Under the pieces are notes generated by a model. It saw only the letters and a list, made by a program, of their open reading frames with translations. It had not been told where the DNA came from and made no database searches. From assembly GCA_025642075.2 (NCBI GenBank), contig JAODUO010000052.1, positions 792,001-856,000 on the forward strand: a DNA stretch of 64,000 bases. The letters are read 5' to 3'. Numbering within the stretch: position 1 is the first letter of the stretch; each line of letters starts with the position of its first letter. This DNA comes from Ridgeia piscesae. Taxonomy: Eukaryota > Annelida > Polychaeta > Sabellida > Siboglinidae. Made by a program: the position numbers and the translations under genes. This document shows, one piece after another, positions 12,565 to 24,224 of this stretch.

Positions 12565-13780
12565 TAGAACAAGATGATGCTGATGATACTACAGAAAAAG
12601 ATGATGATGATGAGGATGCAGAATAAGATGAGGAGGAGGAGGATACAGAACAAGTTGATGCTGAGGTTGATGGAGAAACAGACAATGCTGAGGATGATGC
12701 AGAACAAGATGATGATGATGAGGATGCAGAATAAGATGAGGAGGAGGAGGATACAGAACAAGAATATGATGAGGAGGATGCAGAACAAGATGATGCTGAT
12801 GATGATGTAGAACAAGTTGATGCTGAGGTTGATGAAGAAACAGACAATGCTAAGAATGATGGAGAACAAGATGATGCTGAGGATGATGCAGAACAAGATG
12901 ATGCTAAGGTTGATGCAGAACAAGATGATGATGAGGAGGATGCAGAACAAGTGATGATGAGGAGGATGCAGAACAAGATGATGTTGAAGTTGATGCAGAA
13001 CAAGATGATGCTGAGGTTGATGCAGAACAAGATGATGCTGAGGTTGATGCAGAACAAGATGATGCTGAGGAGGATGCAGAACAAGATGATGCTGAGGTTG
13101 ATGCAGAACAAGATGATGCTGAGGTTGATGCAGAACAAGATGATGCTGAGGAGGATGCAGAACAAGATTATGCTGAGGATGATGCAGAACAAGATGATGT
13201 TGAGGTTGATGCAGAACAAGATGATGCTGAGGTTGATGCAGAACAAGATGATGCTGAGGTTGATGCAGAACAAGATGGTGCTGAGGAGGATGCAGAACAA
13301 GATGATGCTGAGGATGATGCAGAACAAGATGATGATGAGGATGATGCAGAACAAGATGATGTTGAGGTTGATGCAGAACAAGATGATGATGAGGATGATG
13401 CAGAACAAGATGATGATGAGGATGATGCAGAACAAGATGATGTTGAGGTTGATGCAGAACAAGATGATGATGAGGATGATGCAGAACAAGATGATGATGA
13501 GGTTGATGCAGAACAAGATGATGATGAGGTTGATGCAGAACAAGATGATGTTGAGGTTGATGCAGAACAAGATGATGCTGAGGTTGATGCAGAACAAGAT
13601 GATGTTGAGGATGATGCAGAACAAGATGATGCTGAGGATGATGCAGAACAAGATGATGCTGAGGATGATGCAGAACAAGATGATGATGAGGATGATGCAG
13701 AACAAGATGATGTTGAGGATGATGCAGAACAAGATGATGCTGAGGATGATGGAGAACAAGATGATGCTGAGGAGGGGTCA
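12565..13780 (+). repeat. 27-bp tandem array (about 45 copies) reading as an acidic 9-residue repeat
   Basis: The unit GCAGAACAAGATGATGCTGA plus GGTTGAT is 27 bp. In the plus frame it reads A-E-Q-D-D-A-E-V-D with substitutions to D, E and V. A same-frame ATG lies at about 12536. The frame is broken by TAA in GCAGAATAAG at two early units and by a 1-bp loss near 12951, so it is not an intact coding exon. All six frames stay open for long runs because the period is a multiple of 3. It is most simply a GAT/GAG-rich minisatellite; a decayed acidic-repeat exon is a remote alternative. Confidence 0.93.
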
Positions 13781-13799
13781 GAATGAGATGAGATGAGAT

Positions 13800-15580
13800 G
13801 AGACTGTTCTTTACCCTCTGAATCAGTCGTGATCCCTGGAGTTGTTTCTCCAGATCATATCTAACACATCTCAAGGGTTCTCTGGTAGTAACCCAAGTAA
13901 TGTCTTCTCTATATTCCTGGTAATCTGCACTTGTTCCTCAGAGTCTAGTCTACCCCCAGGCCACCATCAGACATGAGCAGGGACCATCTCACTAACGTTC
14001 TTATCATCTCATAATCCTTATTTTGCTTCTTAAAATCAATTTAGCTCCTTAACAGTGTCCTCCATAGTGCAATGGAGGATTTTTTCGTCTTAAAAAAGCT
14101 CCTTAAATTTAAAAGTGTGTCGTGTTTAATGATTGATTTTGTGCATAAGTGTGTTATCTTTGTGACACGGTCCCTGTCCCAGCAGCATTCAGTTGTGTTA
14201 GTCTGCATCAGCATACACCACTGACAGCGGCAATTATGAGTGACTATTGTTTTCTTTGTATCTGTCAACTGGGAGACACTATCAGCTTTCATTCGGTGTA
14301 TTTGGAAAGAGATACTCTTGTCCCTGCCTCAGTGTGTGGTTCTGCATGGCTGGGCTGTCACATCAGGCTCTGTGTGACCAGGCGGCCCAGTCACAGGGCT
14401 CTCTCTCTCCCAGCAAACGTCCCTACTTAGGGAACGTTAAACGTTTCAGGGCCAAACAATCACATTATTAACAATCCCGTGTGTATTCACAACTATTTTT
14501 AACATACCCATAAGTGTAGTTTGGTCTACATGTGGGGTAAAACCCATGATATGTGTACAGAGAAACAGCAGGCAAGATGTTAGTTCCTACAGTTCTGACT
14601 TTGGTTTAGGAGCGCACATAAATAATTTATACATAATGTATAAATAAATATTCCTGACGTATCAAATAAGCATAGTGTGGCCTTAGGCAGGCTGCTATTT
14701 TAAATAGACCAAATCCAGTCTGGTATAAACGTGTTCACTCCTGGTTGCGTGGATATCACACGTTATCTAAAAAAATTAAACTTGTGTACATATATACATA
14801 GTATACACAGACAGTATAATGATACCAATAATTGTTTACACGTAAACATATTTTGCTGAATTGGATTTGTTTTAGAAAGTTGTACATTATAAAAAAATAT
14901 TATACCCTATCAGTCATAACATAGGGAACGGCCTATGCTATGTTATGACTATAATTTTATATAATACATTACATTATGTAGTGAGTCAACTATATCTGCA
15001 TAGGTGTAGCATTTTAGGGAAAGTGGACTTGCTGTATATGGGACATATTTGGACTTATCCAGTGTGCTGCTGGCTGTGTCTTGTAATGTGTATAGTGTCC
15101 TCTGTGACTGGCATACATGCACTGTGTACCATGGCATAGTGCTTATAGTGTCCATACTGCCAACCATAGTGCCCCCAGTGCCTATAGTGTCTGTTGTGTC
15201 ATTGAGCTAAAAAGAAGCCACTTACATTGATTTTACTTGTCACATGTGACAACTGCCAATGAGCCGCAGCCATCTCTTGCGGTCCCCACTCCATTGGTGA
15301 CGCCATCAACCATTCACTGAACTCTGTCTCACATAAACTGTTTGGACACGGAGTTGTGTCACAAAGTAGGTTTGTGTCACCAAATGGGTCGGTGTCACTG
15401 TGGGTTGGTTTTTCCCGAATAGGTCTTTAGCACAAAATACATGTGTGTGTGTGTATGGTAAACATTGTCAGTGGGTAAATTTACATAAAAATCAATCACA
15501 TCGTATTTACCCCCTTCAAACATTGTACACTTTACTTATATCATATTTATACGCATTTGTCATGAACATCCTGTTGCCAA
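13800..15580. other. Unique intron sequence, no gene recognised
   Basis: AT-rich single-copy sequence. It contains a short hairpin (14912-14950) listed separately. Small open frames at 14149-14430 and 14945-15139 show no recognisable protein features. Confidence 0.55.
14912..14950. repeat. Perfect 13-bp inverted repeat with 13-bp loop
   Basis: AGTCATAACATAG at 14912-14924 is the exact reverse complement of CTATGTTATGACT at 14938-14950. The loop is GGAACGGCCTATG. It could form a hairpin. Nothing nearby marks it as the end of a transposon or as a terminator. Confidence 0.9.
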
Positions 15581-15630
15581 TGTTTTGAATAAATGTCCGT
15601 CCGTTCATTCGTTCATTCATTCTATCTGCG
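15395..15630 (+). mobile_element. Possible 3' end of a decayed non-LTR retrotransposon
   Basis: TTTTGAATAAATGTCCGTCC followed by GTTCATTCGTTCATTCATTC (15580-15621) has a polyadenylation-like AATAAA and a short tandem tail. CR1/L2-type LINEs often end this way. No reverse transcriptase frame is visible upstream, so this is a tail-only guess. Confidence 0.25.
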
Positions 15631-15959
15631 ACGACCCCACAAATTGAATCCGTCGGCCTTTATAAAGGAAACTCAATAATTCGGATGCTGCCATTGAGGA
15701 GGCTGGGAGTGGCCTGGCCCCGTCTCACAAGCTCCAGATTTCATTGCTCACAGATTGTCACTGACTCCAGTCACGCTGATGAAATATGGCGACACAAACA
15801 CATACTTTGTCTTGTAATTGCTGAGGCTTGCACAATCCAATTGCCTGATTATCTTCCTCTGAATCCAGACTCCAGCAGGGCTGGCGTATTTACTCAGATC
15901 TCTTCTACTGGCTTCTCTCTCATGGTGGGTTCATTCAGTTCACTGATCCTAGTTTTTGC

Positions 15960-16345
15960 TGGTGTGTAAATTGCATAGTAGGTGTGTAGTTAGCACAGTA
16001 GGTGTGTAGTTGGCACAATAGGTGTGTAGTTGGCACAGTAGGACAGTAAGTGTGCAGGTGGACATAAAGTGTGTAAGTAGAATAGTAAGTGTGTAGGTGG
16101 GATAACAGTTGGGTAAGTGGGTAAATGGGTATGTGGTACAATAGGTGCATATGTGGCAAAGTAGGTGTGTAGGTGGGATCTTATGTAAGACAGTGTGTGG
16201 AAGAGTAGGTGTGTAGATGGGACAACAGGTGTGTAGTTGGGACAGTGTGTAGTTAGAAAACAGATGCATAGGTAGGACAATCGGTTTATTGCTGCAACAG
16301 TAGTTTGTGTTGCTGTAGGTGTGTAGGTGTGTAGGTGTGTCGTGT
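15960..16345. repeat. Degenerate 20-24 bp repeat (GGTGTGTAGTTGGCACAATA)
   Basis: The first copies are exactly 20 bp apart. Later ones vary in length (GTAAGTGTGTAGGTGGGATA and similar). Minus-strand His/Thr/Tyr-rich frames are by-products. Confidence 0.88.
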
Positions 16346-17160
16346 TCTCAGTGGCCACTTTATTAGTTGTAAACACAATAGCTGGTTGATTGTTCTGGGA
16401 CATTTCACACTAGTTTGGACCCTTTGTGGTTGGCAGGAACTGATACCTTGGTTACTCTTGACCATAGCAACCTGCTGTCTCATTCCAATTAGTGATAGGA
16501 CGTTGTTAAATATCAATTAATTATCCCCTAGCAGGGTGTGGAAAGATCAGAATGACCTGATGATCCTATTGCCTGGGGCGTGAAAAGAAACCCTTTTATG
16601 TTTGGAGATGTGCTTGATCACTGGAGATAAATTGTTTAGGGTGAATGAGGTTGAGGCAGGGCATTATCATTTGTTAGGGGTAGATTGGACAATCTGGGAG
16701 AGGGAGGGGGTAAGGGTCATTTGCAGTGGTTTTAGTAGTTTGCGATGTCCCTTTAATCTTGACTGAATGGGAAACTAATTGTAGCGGGAAGTGTTGAGTA
16801 GTTCCTCTCTTTGCCTTGATTCTTGGGAGGCGTGGAAGCTAAATCACGGAATAGATTGGAAAAGACCTGTGAAGATTCTTAGCATTTTATAGTTGGATGA
16901 GGAACAGATTAATGAGGTGAGATAACTCATGAAATGTCTGCTTTGCAATGTGACAAAAACAAACAACTTTTAAGAATCCAGTAATTTGCAAACTGCCTGT
17001 AGCATGATGCTTTTAATATTTGGAGACAAAATGAAAGCCCAGTTGAACCGTTGTTAATGCTATTTTGTAAATAATACTTTTTTTATCAAATTAATATGGA
17101 AAAACTGCAGATTTTATTGTCTTTCTTTTATTATTTGATGACATTCCATAGACCATGGAG
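16346..17160. other. Unique intron sequence, no gene recognised
   Basis: Single-copy sequence between two arrays; no supported coding or RNA feature. Confidence 0.6.
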
Positions 17161-17164
17161 CTCT

Positions 17165-19733
17165 GCTTCTGAAGCCAGACCAAGGTGTCCTGCCCCTGGA
17201 GCTAGACCATGGTGTCCTGCCCCTGGAACTAGACCATGGTGTCCTGCCCCTGGAGCTAGACCATGGTGTCCTGCCCCTGGAACTAGACCATGGTGTCCTG
17301 CCCCTGGGACTAGACCATGGTGTCCTGCCCCTGGAGCTAGACCATGGTGTCCTGCCCCTGGAGCTAGACCATGGTGTCCTGCCCCTGGAGACTAGACCAT
17401 GGTGTCCTGCCCCTGGAACTAGACCATGGTGTCCTGCCCCTGGAGCTAGACCATGGTGTCCTGCCCCTGGAGCTAGACCATGGTGTCCTGCCCCTGGAGC
17501 TAGACCATGGTGTCCTGCCCCTGGAGCTAGACCATGGTGTCCTGCCCCTGGAACTAGACCATGGTGTCCTGCCCCTGGAACTAGACCATGGTGTCCTGCC
17601 CCTGGAGCTAGACCATGGTGTCCTGCCCCTGGAGCTAGACCATGGTGTCCTGCCCCTGGAGCTAGACCATGGTGTCCTGCCCCTGGAGCTAGACCATGGT
17701 GTCCTGCCCCTGGAGCTAGACCATGGTGTCCTGCCCCTGGAACTAGACCATGGTGTCCTGCCCCTGGAGCTAGACCATGGTGTCCTGCCCCTGGAACTAG
17801 ACCATGGTGTCCTGCCCCTGGAACTAGACCATGGTGTCCTGCCCCTGGAGCTAGACCATGGTGTCCTGCCCCTGGAGCTAGACCATGGTGTCCTGCCCCT
17901 GGAGCTAGACCATGGTGTCCTGCCCCTGGAGCTAGACCATGGTGTCCTGCCCCTGGAGCTAGACCATGGTGTCCTGCCCCTGGAGCTAGACCATGGTGTC
18001 CTGCCCCTGGAGCTAGACCATGGTGTCCTGCCCCTGGAACTAGACCATGGTGTCCTGCCCCTGGAACTAGACCATGGTGTCCTGCCCCTGGAACTAGACC
18101 ATGGTGTCCTGCCCCTGGAGCTAGACCATGGTGTCCTGCCCCTGGAGCTAGACCATGGTGTCCTGCCCCTGGAGCTAGACCATGGTGTCCTGCCCCTGGA
18201 GCTAGACCATGGTGTCCTGCCCCTGGAACTAGACCATGGTGTCCTGCCCCTGGAACTAGACCATGGTGTCCTGCCCCTGGAGCTAGACCATGGTGTCCTG
18301 CCCCTGGAGCTAGACCATGGTGTCCTGCCCCTGGAGCTAGACCATGGTGTCCTGCCCCTGGAGCTAGACCATGGTGTCCTGCCCCTGGAGCTAGACCATG
18401 GTGTCCTGCCCCTGGAGCTAGACCATGGTGTCCTGCCCCTGGAACTAGACCATGGTGTCCTGCCCCTGGAGCTAGACCATGGTGTCCTGCCCCTGGACTA
18501 GACCATGGTGTCCTGCCCCTGGAACTAGACCATGGTGTCCTGCCCCTGGAGCTAGACCATGGTGTCCTGCCCCTGGAGCTAGACCATGGTGTCCTGCCCC
18601 TGGAGCTAGACCATGGTGTCCTGCCCCTGGAGCTAGACCATGGTGTCCTGCCCCTGGAACTAGACCATGGTGTCCTGCCCCTGGAGCTAGACCATGGTGT
18701 CCTGCCCCTGGAGCTAGACCATGGTGTCCTGCCCCTGGAGCTAGACCATGGTGTCCTGCCCCTGGAGCTAGACCATGGTGTCCTGCCCCTGGAGCTAGAC
18801 CATGGTGTCCTGCCCCTGGAACTAGACCATGGTGTCCTGCCCCTGGAACTAGACCATGGTGTCCTGCCCCTGGAACTAGACCATGGTGTCCTGCCCCTGG
18901 AGCTAGACCATGGTGTCCTGCCCCTGGAGCTAGACCATGGTGTCCTGCCCCTGGAGCTAGACCATGGTGTCCTGCCCCTGGAGCTAGACCATGGTGTCCT
19001 GCCCCTGGAACTAGACCATGGTGTCCTGCCCCTGGAACTAGACCATGGTGTCCTGCCCCTGGAGCTAGACCATGGTGTCCTGCCCCTGGAGCTAGACCAT
19101 GGTGTCCTGCCCCTGGAGCTAGACCATGGTGTCCTGCCCCTGGAGCTAGACCATGGTGTCCTACCCCTGGAACTAGACCATGGTGTCCTGCCCCTGGAAC
19201 TAGACCATGGTGTCCTGCCCCTGGAGCTAGACCATGGTGTCCTGCCCCTGGAGCTAGACCATGGTGTCCTACCCCTGGAACTAGACCATGGTGTCCTGCC
19301 CCTGGAACTAGTCCATGGTGTCCTGCCCCTGGAGCTAGACCATGGTGTCCTGCCCCTGGAACTAGACCATGGTGTCCTACCCCTGGAACTAGACCATGGT
19401 GTCCTGCCCCTGGAGCTAGACCATGGTGTCCTACCCCTGGAACTAGACCATGGTGTCCTGCCCCTGGAACTAGACCATGGTGTCCTACCCCTGGAGCTAG
19501 ACCATGGTGTCCTACCCCTGGAGCTAGACCATGGTGTCCTACCCCTGGAACTAGACCATGGTGTCCTGCCCCTGGAACTAGACCATGGTGTCCTACCCCT
19601 GGAACTAGACCATGGTGTCCTGCCCCTGGAACTAGTCCATGGTGTCCTGCCCCTGGAGCTAGACCATGGTGTCCTACCCCTGGAGCTAGACCATGGTGTC
19701 CTGCCCCTGGAGCTAGACCATGGTGTCCTGCCT
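17165..19733. repeat. 27-bp tandem array (about 95 copies) with CCATGG in each unit
   Basis: The unit is GCTAGACCATGGTGTCCTGC plus CCCTGGA (27 bp). The main polymorphism alternates GGAGCTAG and GGAACTAG. TGTCCTACCCC variants cluster toward the 3' end (after 19150). Two length changes occur, an extra base near 17391 and a 1-2 base loss near 18498. The period keeps several frames open, producing a spurious 902-codon minus frame and a 429-codon plus frame. No codon pattern supports a protein. Confidence 0.98.
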
Positions 19734-20738
19734 CTGAGTTTGACCATGATCCTTGCCTCAGAGTTTGACCATGATCCTTGCCTCTGAGTTTGACCATGAT
19801 CCCTGCCTCTGAGTTTGACCATGATCCTTGCCTCTGAGTTTGACCATGATCCTTGCCTCTGAGTTTGACCATGATCCTTGCCTCAGAGTTTGACCATGAT
19901 CCCTGCCTCTGAGTTTGACCATGATCCTTGCCTCTGAGTTTGACCATGATCCCTGCCTCTGAGTTTGACCATGATCCCTGCCTCTGAGTTTGACCATGAT
20001 CCCTGCCTCAGGAGTTTGACCATGATCCTTGCCTCTGAGTTTGACCATGATCCTTGCCTCTGAGTTTGACCATGATCCTTGCCTCTGAGTTTGACCATGA
20101 TCCTTGCCTCAGAGTTTGACCATGATCCTTGCCTCTGGAGTTTGACCATGATCCCTGCCTCTGAGTTTGACCATGATCCTTGCCTCTGAGTTTGACCATG
20201 ATCCTTGCCTCTGAGTTTGACCATGATCCCTGCCTCTGAGTTTGACCATGGTCTCCTGCCTCTGAGTTTGACCATGATCCTTGCCTCAGAGTTTGACCAT
20301 GATCCTTGCCTCAGAGTTTGACCATGATCCTTGCCTCTGAGTTTGACCATGATCCCTGCCTCTGAGTTTAACCATGATCCTTGCCTCTGAGTTTGACCAT
20401 GATCCCTGCCTCTGAGTTTGACCATGATCTCCTGCCTCTGAGTTTAACCATGATCCTTGCCTCTGGAGTTTGACCATGATCTCCTGCCTCTGAGTTTGAC
20501 CATGATCTCCTGCCTCTGAGTTTAACCATGATCCTTGCCTCTGGAGTTTGACTATGATCTCCTGCCTCTGAGTTTAACCATGATCCTTGCCTCAGAGTTT
20601 GACCATGATCCTTGCCTCTGAGTTTGACCATGATCTCCTGTCTCTGAGTTTGACCATGATCCTTGCCTCAGGAGTTTGACCATGATTCCTGCCTCTGAGT
20701 TTGACCATGATCCCTGCCTCAGGAGTTTGACCATGGTG
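19734..20738. repeat. 25-bp tandem array (about 40 copies), diverged relative of the preceding 27-bp array
   Basis: The unit is TTTGACCATGATCCTTGCCT plus CTGAG. It shares GACCATG, TCC(T)TGCC and CTCTG/CCCTGG with the 27-bp unit next to it. The junction at about 19730 changes unit type within one repeat. Some copies (GATCTCCTGCCTCTG) are intermediate in sequence and length. The last copy reads GACCATGGTGCTC, again with the CCATGG of the first array. Confidence 0.96.
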
Positions 20739-22060
20739 CTCTTCTCCCACCATGTGATGTAGATCCAAATGACAGTCACGGTGCACCAGTCTTGAAAGCC
20801 TGACCATGTAACTGAATAATGATGAAGTTCATCGATTGTGTATCACAAACGCGAATGCGAGTAAAAATGCAGGAGCCTCTCCACATCGCACAACCGCTGC
20901 AAGAGGAGTCGGCACTCTCGACGGACTCCAATTCAACACCAATGCAGACTCACATTTGCTGCCAAATGAAGCGTGACCGCGTTATTCATTTCACACAATA
21001 CGCTGAAATATCATTGAGTAATGAAATTGCTACAGCAGGAGATGTGGGCTTAATTATGTGAGTGGCTGTGGCTGGTCAGGTCTGCTGAAACCACTGAGGA
21101 TTAGCCAAGTGCTGTCTGTCACACAGGTAGCATTGTCTCCAGCCCACATTGGGCATCATGACTTTTGTGATGATGGTTAAAATCTGGATTAAGATGGAAT
21201 CCGTCTGTAATTCTTACACTGAGAAGACCTGATGTTTGCACGTCATCCTCACCATGTAAAATCCTTGTATTTAGTTGGTAATCTTTGGCTGTACGTGGTA
21301 TTCCCCAACTGTATTAGGTAGCCCTAATTCTTTGTAGTTGTCATTAATTTTTGTCATTCGTAGTCCTCCATCTCCAGTAATACACAATCAGTCTTGGTTG
21401 AGGGCCCCAATGAGACACATCCAACGTTAGTTGAAGGTGTGAAATGATTCTTTAATGTCTTCGACTGGGGCTGGCCACTGGGGAACGGAGAACCCTGGGA
21501 AGTTGTTGTGGCATACAGACATAAAAAATTGGCGAGGGATGATTAACACCTGAGGTGAGGTAATCAGAAAGTGGGAGTGATGGATGAGGTGGGGAGTCAG
21601 TCGGGAGTGCCGGATTCATTCACTTCTTTATTACCTGGCTCCGTGCCCCTGTGGCAGCCTCCGTACCTGCTGTAGGAATCACTGTCACATGAAGTTAGCC
21701 AAGGCCGAGTGAAGACAACCCGAATGCACCAGGGGCAGCGAGAGAGTGGCAACTTCACTCCACTCCCCGTGGCTGCCTTCAAAAACACTAACAACTTCTA
21801 GGAAGCTGTCGCCGCGGCGGATTTTACTGCCGGTTTACTATGTAGTAAACAGGTTCAACACTGGTAGTTGTACTTGTTGTGTTAGCGGAATACAAACTAC
21901 GCGATGATGTTCCAGGGCTTCCTGACTTGCCTACTACTGGGAGACATACAACATTGTAGGAGTATTTGACACAGGACAATTCGGAATTAAATATGTTAAC
22001 ATCTTTGGTACTATATAAAAAACAATTTTACATCATATTGTATCTGACTGCAACAGAGGA
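20739..22060. other. Unique intron sequence, no gene recognised
   Basis: Single-copy sequence. An 80-codon plus frame at 20819-21061 and a 65-codon minus frame at 21597-21794 have no recognisable motif. Confidence 0.55.
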
Positions 22061-22063
22061 CCC

Positions 22064-22786
22064 ACAACGTGATCAGGACAGAGAACTCATGTCTTAACCA
22101 TGACAGAGAACTCATGTCTTAACCATGACAGAGAACTCATGACTTGACCAGAACAGAGAACTCATGACTTGACCATGACAGAGAACTCATGACTTGACCA
22201 TGACAGAGAACTCATGACTTGACCATGACAGAGAACTCATGACTTGACCATGACAGAGAACTCATGACTTGACCATGACAGAGAACTCATGACTTGACCA
22301 TGACAGAGAACTCATGACTTGACCATGACAGAGAACTCATGACTTGACCATGACAGAGAACTCATGACTTGACCATGACAGAGAACTCATGACTTGACCA
22401 TGACAGAGAACTCATGACTTGACCATGACAGAGAACTCATGACTTGACCATGACAGAGAACTCATGACTTGACCAGGACAGAGACCTCATGTCTTGACCA
22501 TGACAGAGAACTCATGACTTGACCATGACAGAGAACTCATGTCTTGACAGAGAACTCATGATTTGACCACGACAGAACTCATGATTTGACCATGATAGAT
22601 CTCATGACTTGACCATGACAGAGAACTCATGACTTGACCATGACAGAGAACTCATGACTTGACCAGGGGACAGAGAACTCATGATTTGCCCAGGACAGAA
22701 CTCATGATTTGACCATGATAGATCTCATGACTTGACCATAACAGAGACCTCATGATCCAACCAGAACAGAGAACTCATGACTTGAG
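22064..22786. repeat. 25-bp tandem array (about 29 copies), GACAGAGAACTCATGACTTG + ACCAT
   Basis: The central copies (22150-22470) are almost identical. The edges carry length variants (GACAGAACTCATGATTTG, GATAGATCTCATGACTTG) and ACCAGGACAGAGACC changes. Confidence 0.97.
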
Positions 22787-22789
22787 CCA

Positions 22790-23880
22790 CCAATGGTTAC
22801 CCACATTATAGATGACGGAAGCAGAGATTTGATCGATCCCTCTGCACTTATATATTTACATTAGCAGTTTGTTTGCGACCAGTGATGACACATGTTACAT
22901 ACATCACCACCTCTGTCTGGGTGATCACACAGCGATCACACAGCATCAAGCTTGCACGTGATTACACCTTCAGTCTCCATCAATCAGATGGACCAGAGAT
23001 TGGCACTTAACATGAATTGATGTCCATAATCTCAGACACTCTCCCCACTTGTATTCCTGCATGTTTCCACAGACAGGGGCCTTCCTGAGTTATGCCCTGT
23101 CTGTCTGGCAGCCATCAGCTGGGGGTGAGGAGGAGGCAGGGGTATTATTACCAGACCGGGGTTAATTAGGAGAAACTATTAGAACCCCTGAGGGGAAGCA
23201 CCCCACAGCTGTTGAGGGTCCACCAGGCAGGACTTGGGGGGACATAAAGTGATAAGAGCCTCCCGGAATGCCTTAGTATCAGAAGATGGAAGTGGTTTGG
23301 TTTAATCTGGGACTACCAGACAATGATTGTGTTAAATGTGATTTTATAAAGAACAATTTTGAAATATCTGCCTGTACAGCTTAGTGTGTTGAAGTGTCTG
23401 TCTCTACACATTAATATGTTGAAGTGTCTGACTCTATGGCCATGCGTTAAGGCCTGTGTTGTTCTAGACCTATGTGTTGTACAGTCTCTCTGACCCCAGA
23501 CCCAGGTGTCTTGAAGTCTCTGACTGTCAGGACAGCAGCACTTAGGTCAGTCTGAGCTGACTGCTGATGCCCCCCACCTCTGATGTACCTAATTGAAATA
23601 TATTATCTAACCCCCAGACCGTGATGCAACAAGGGTGAGGGGGTCTTTCATCAAAAGGGTTCTTATCAGTGACCAGAGGGGTAGATCTCTCACCCACTGA
23701 TGAGGGTCATTTTTAAACAGTTGGGGCAGTAGATGAAGTGATTCACCTCTGACCTATTCCTGCTTTGCACAATTGCAGCTGTCAATGTCAGCCACAGGGC
23801 CGACTTCAGCAGGATCTGATATTAAAAGTTATAATCTTGATATACAGAGTAGCAATGAGGCCTGGAGAGGGTATCACTTG
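22790..23880. other. Unique intron sequence, no gene recognised
   Basis: Single-copy. A weak echo of TGTTGAAGTGTCTGACTCT near 23380-23530 may be an old short repeat. No gene seen. Confidence 0.55.
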
Positions 23881-24071
23881 TGGTACATGTGTGTATGTGT
23901 GACTGTGTACATATGTACTCACGTGTACACATTACCCATGCACGCACACATCCACACACGCATGTACGCATGCACACATGCTCACCCACATACATGTATG
24001 CATAAGTGTATATATTATATATGTATGTGTATATATACAAATACGTATACATGTATGTTATTATTATGTAT

Positions 24072-24134
<63 letters not shown>

Positions 24135-24147
24135 ATACATACACACA

Positions 24148-24224
<77 letters not shown>
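23880..24224. repeat. Alternating purine-pyrimidine tract (TGTG/CACGCA) and long (TA)n
   Basis: Sequence such as GTGTACATATGTACTCACGT and CACGCATGTACGCATGCACA leads into two (TA)n blocks (about 24078-24130 and 24150-24222) separated by GTGTATACATACACACAG. The tract is prone to Z-DNA or cruciform formation. Confidence 0.93.

Noticed and set aside
12341..13874. 436-472 codon minus frames (hydrophobic or His-rich repeats)
   Set aside because: Antisense readings of the 27-bp GAT/GAG array.
17114..19822. A 902-codon minus-strand open frame, the longest in the window
   Set aside because: It runs wholly through the 27-bp array; a unit divisible by 3 with no stop keeps several frames open on both strands. 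No non-repeat domain.
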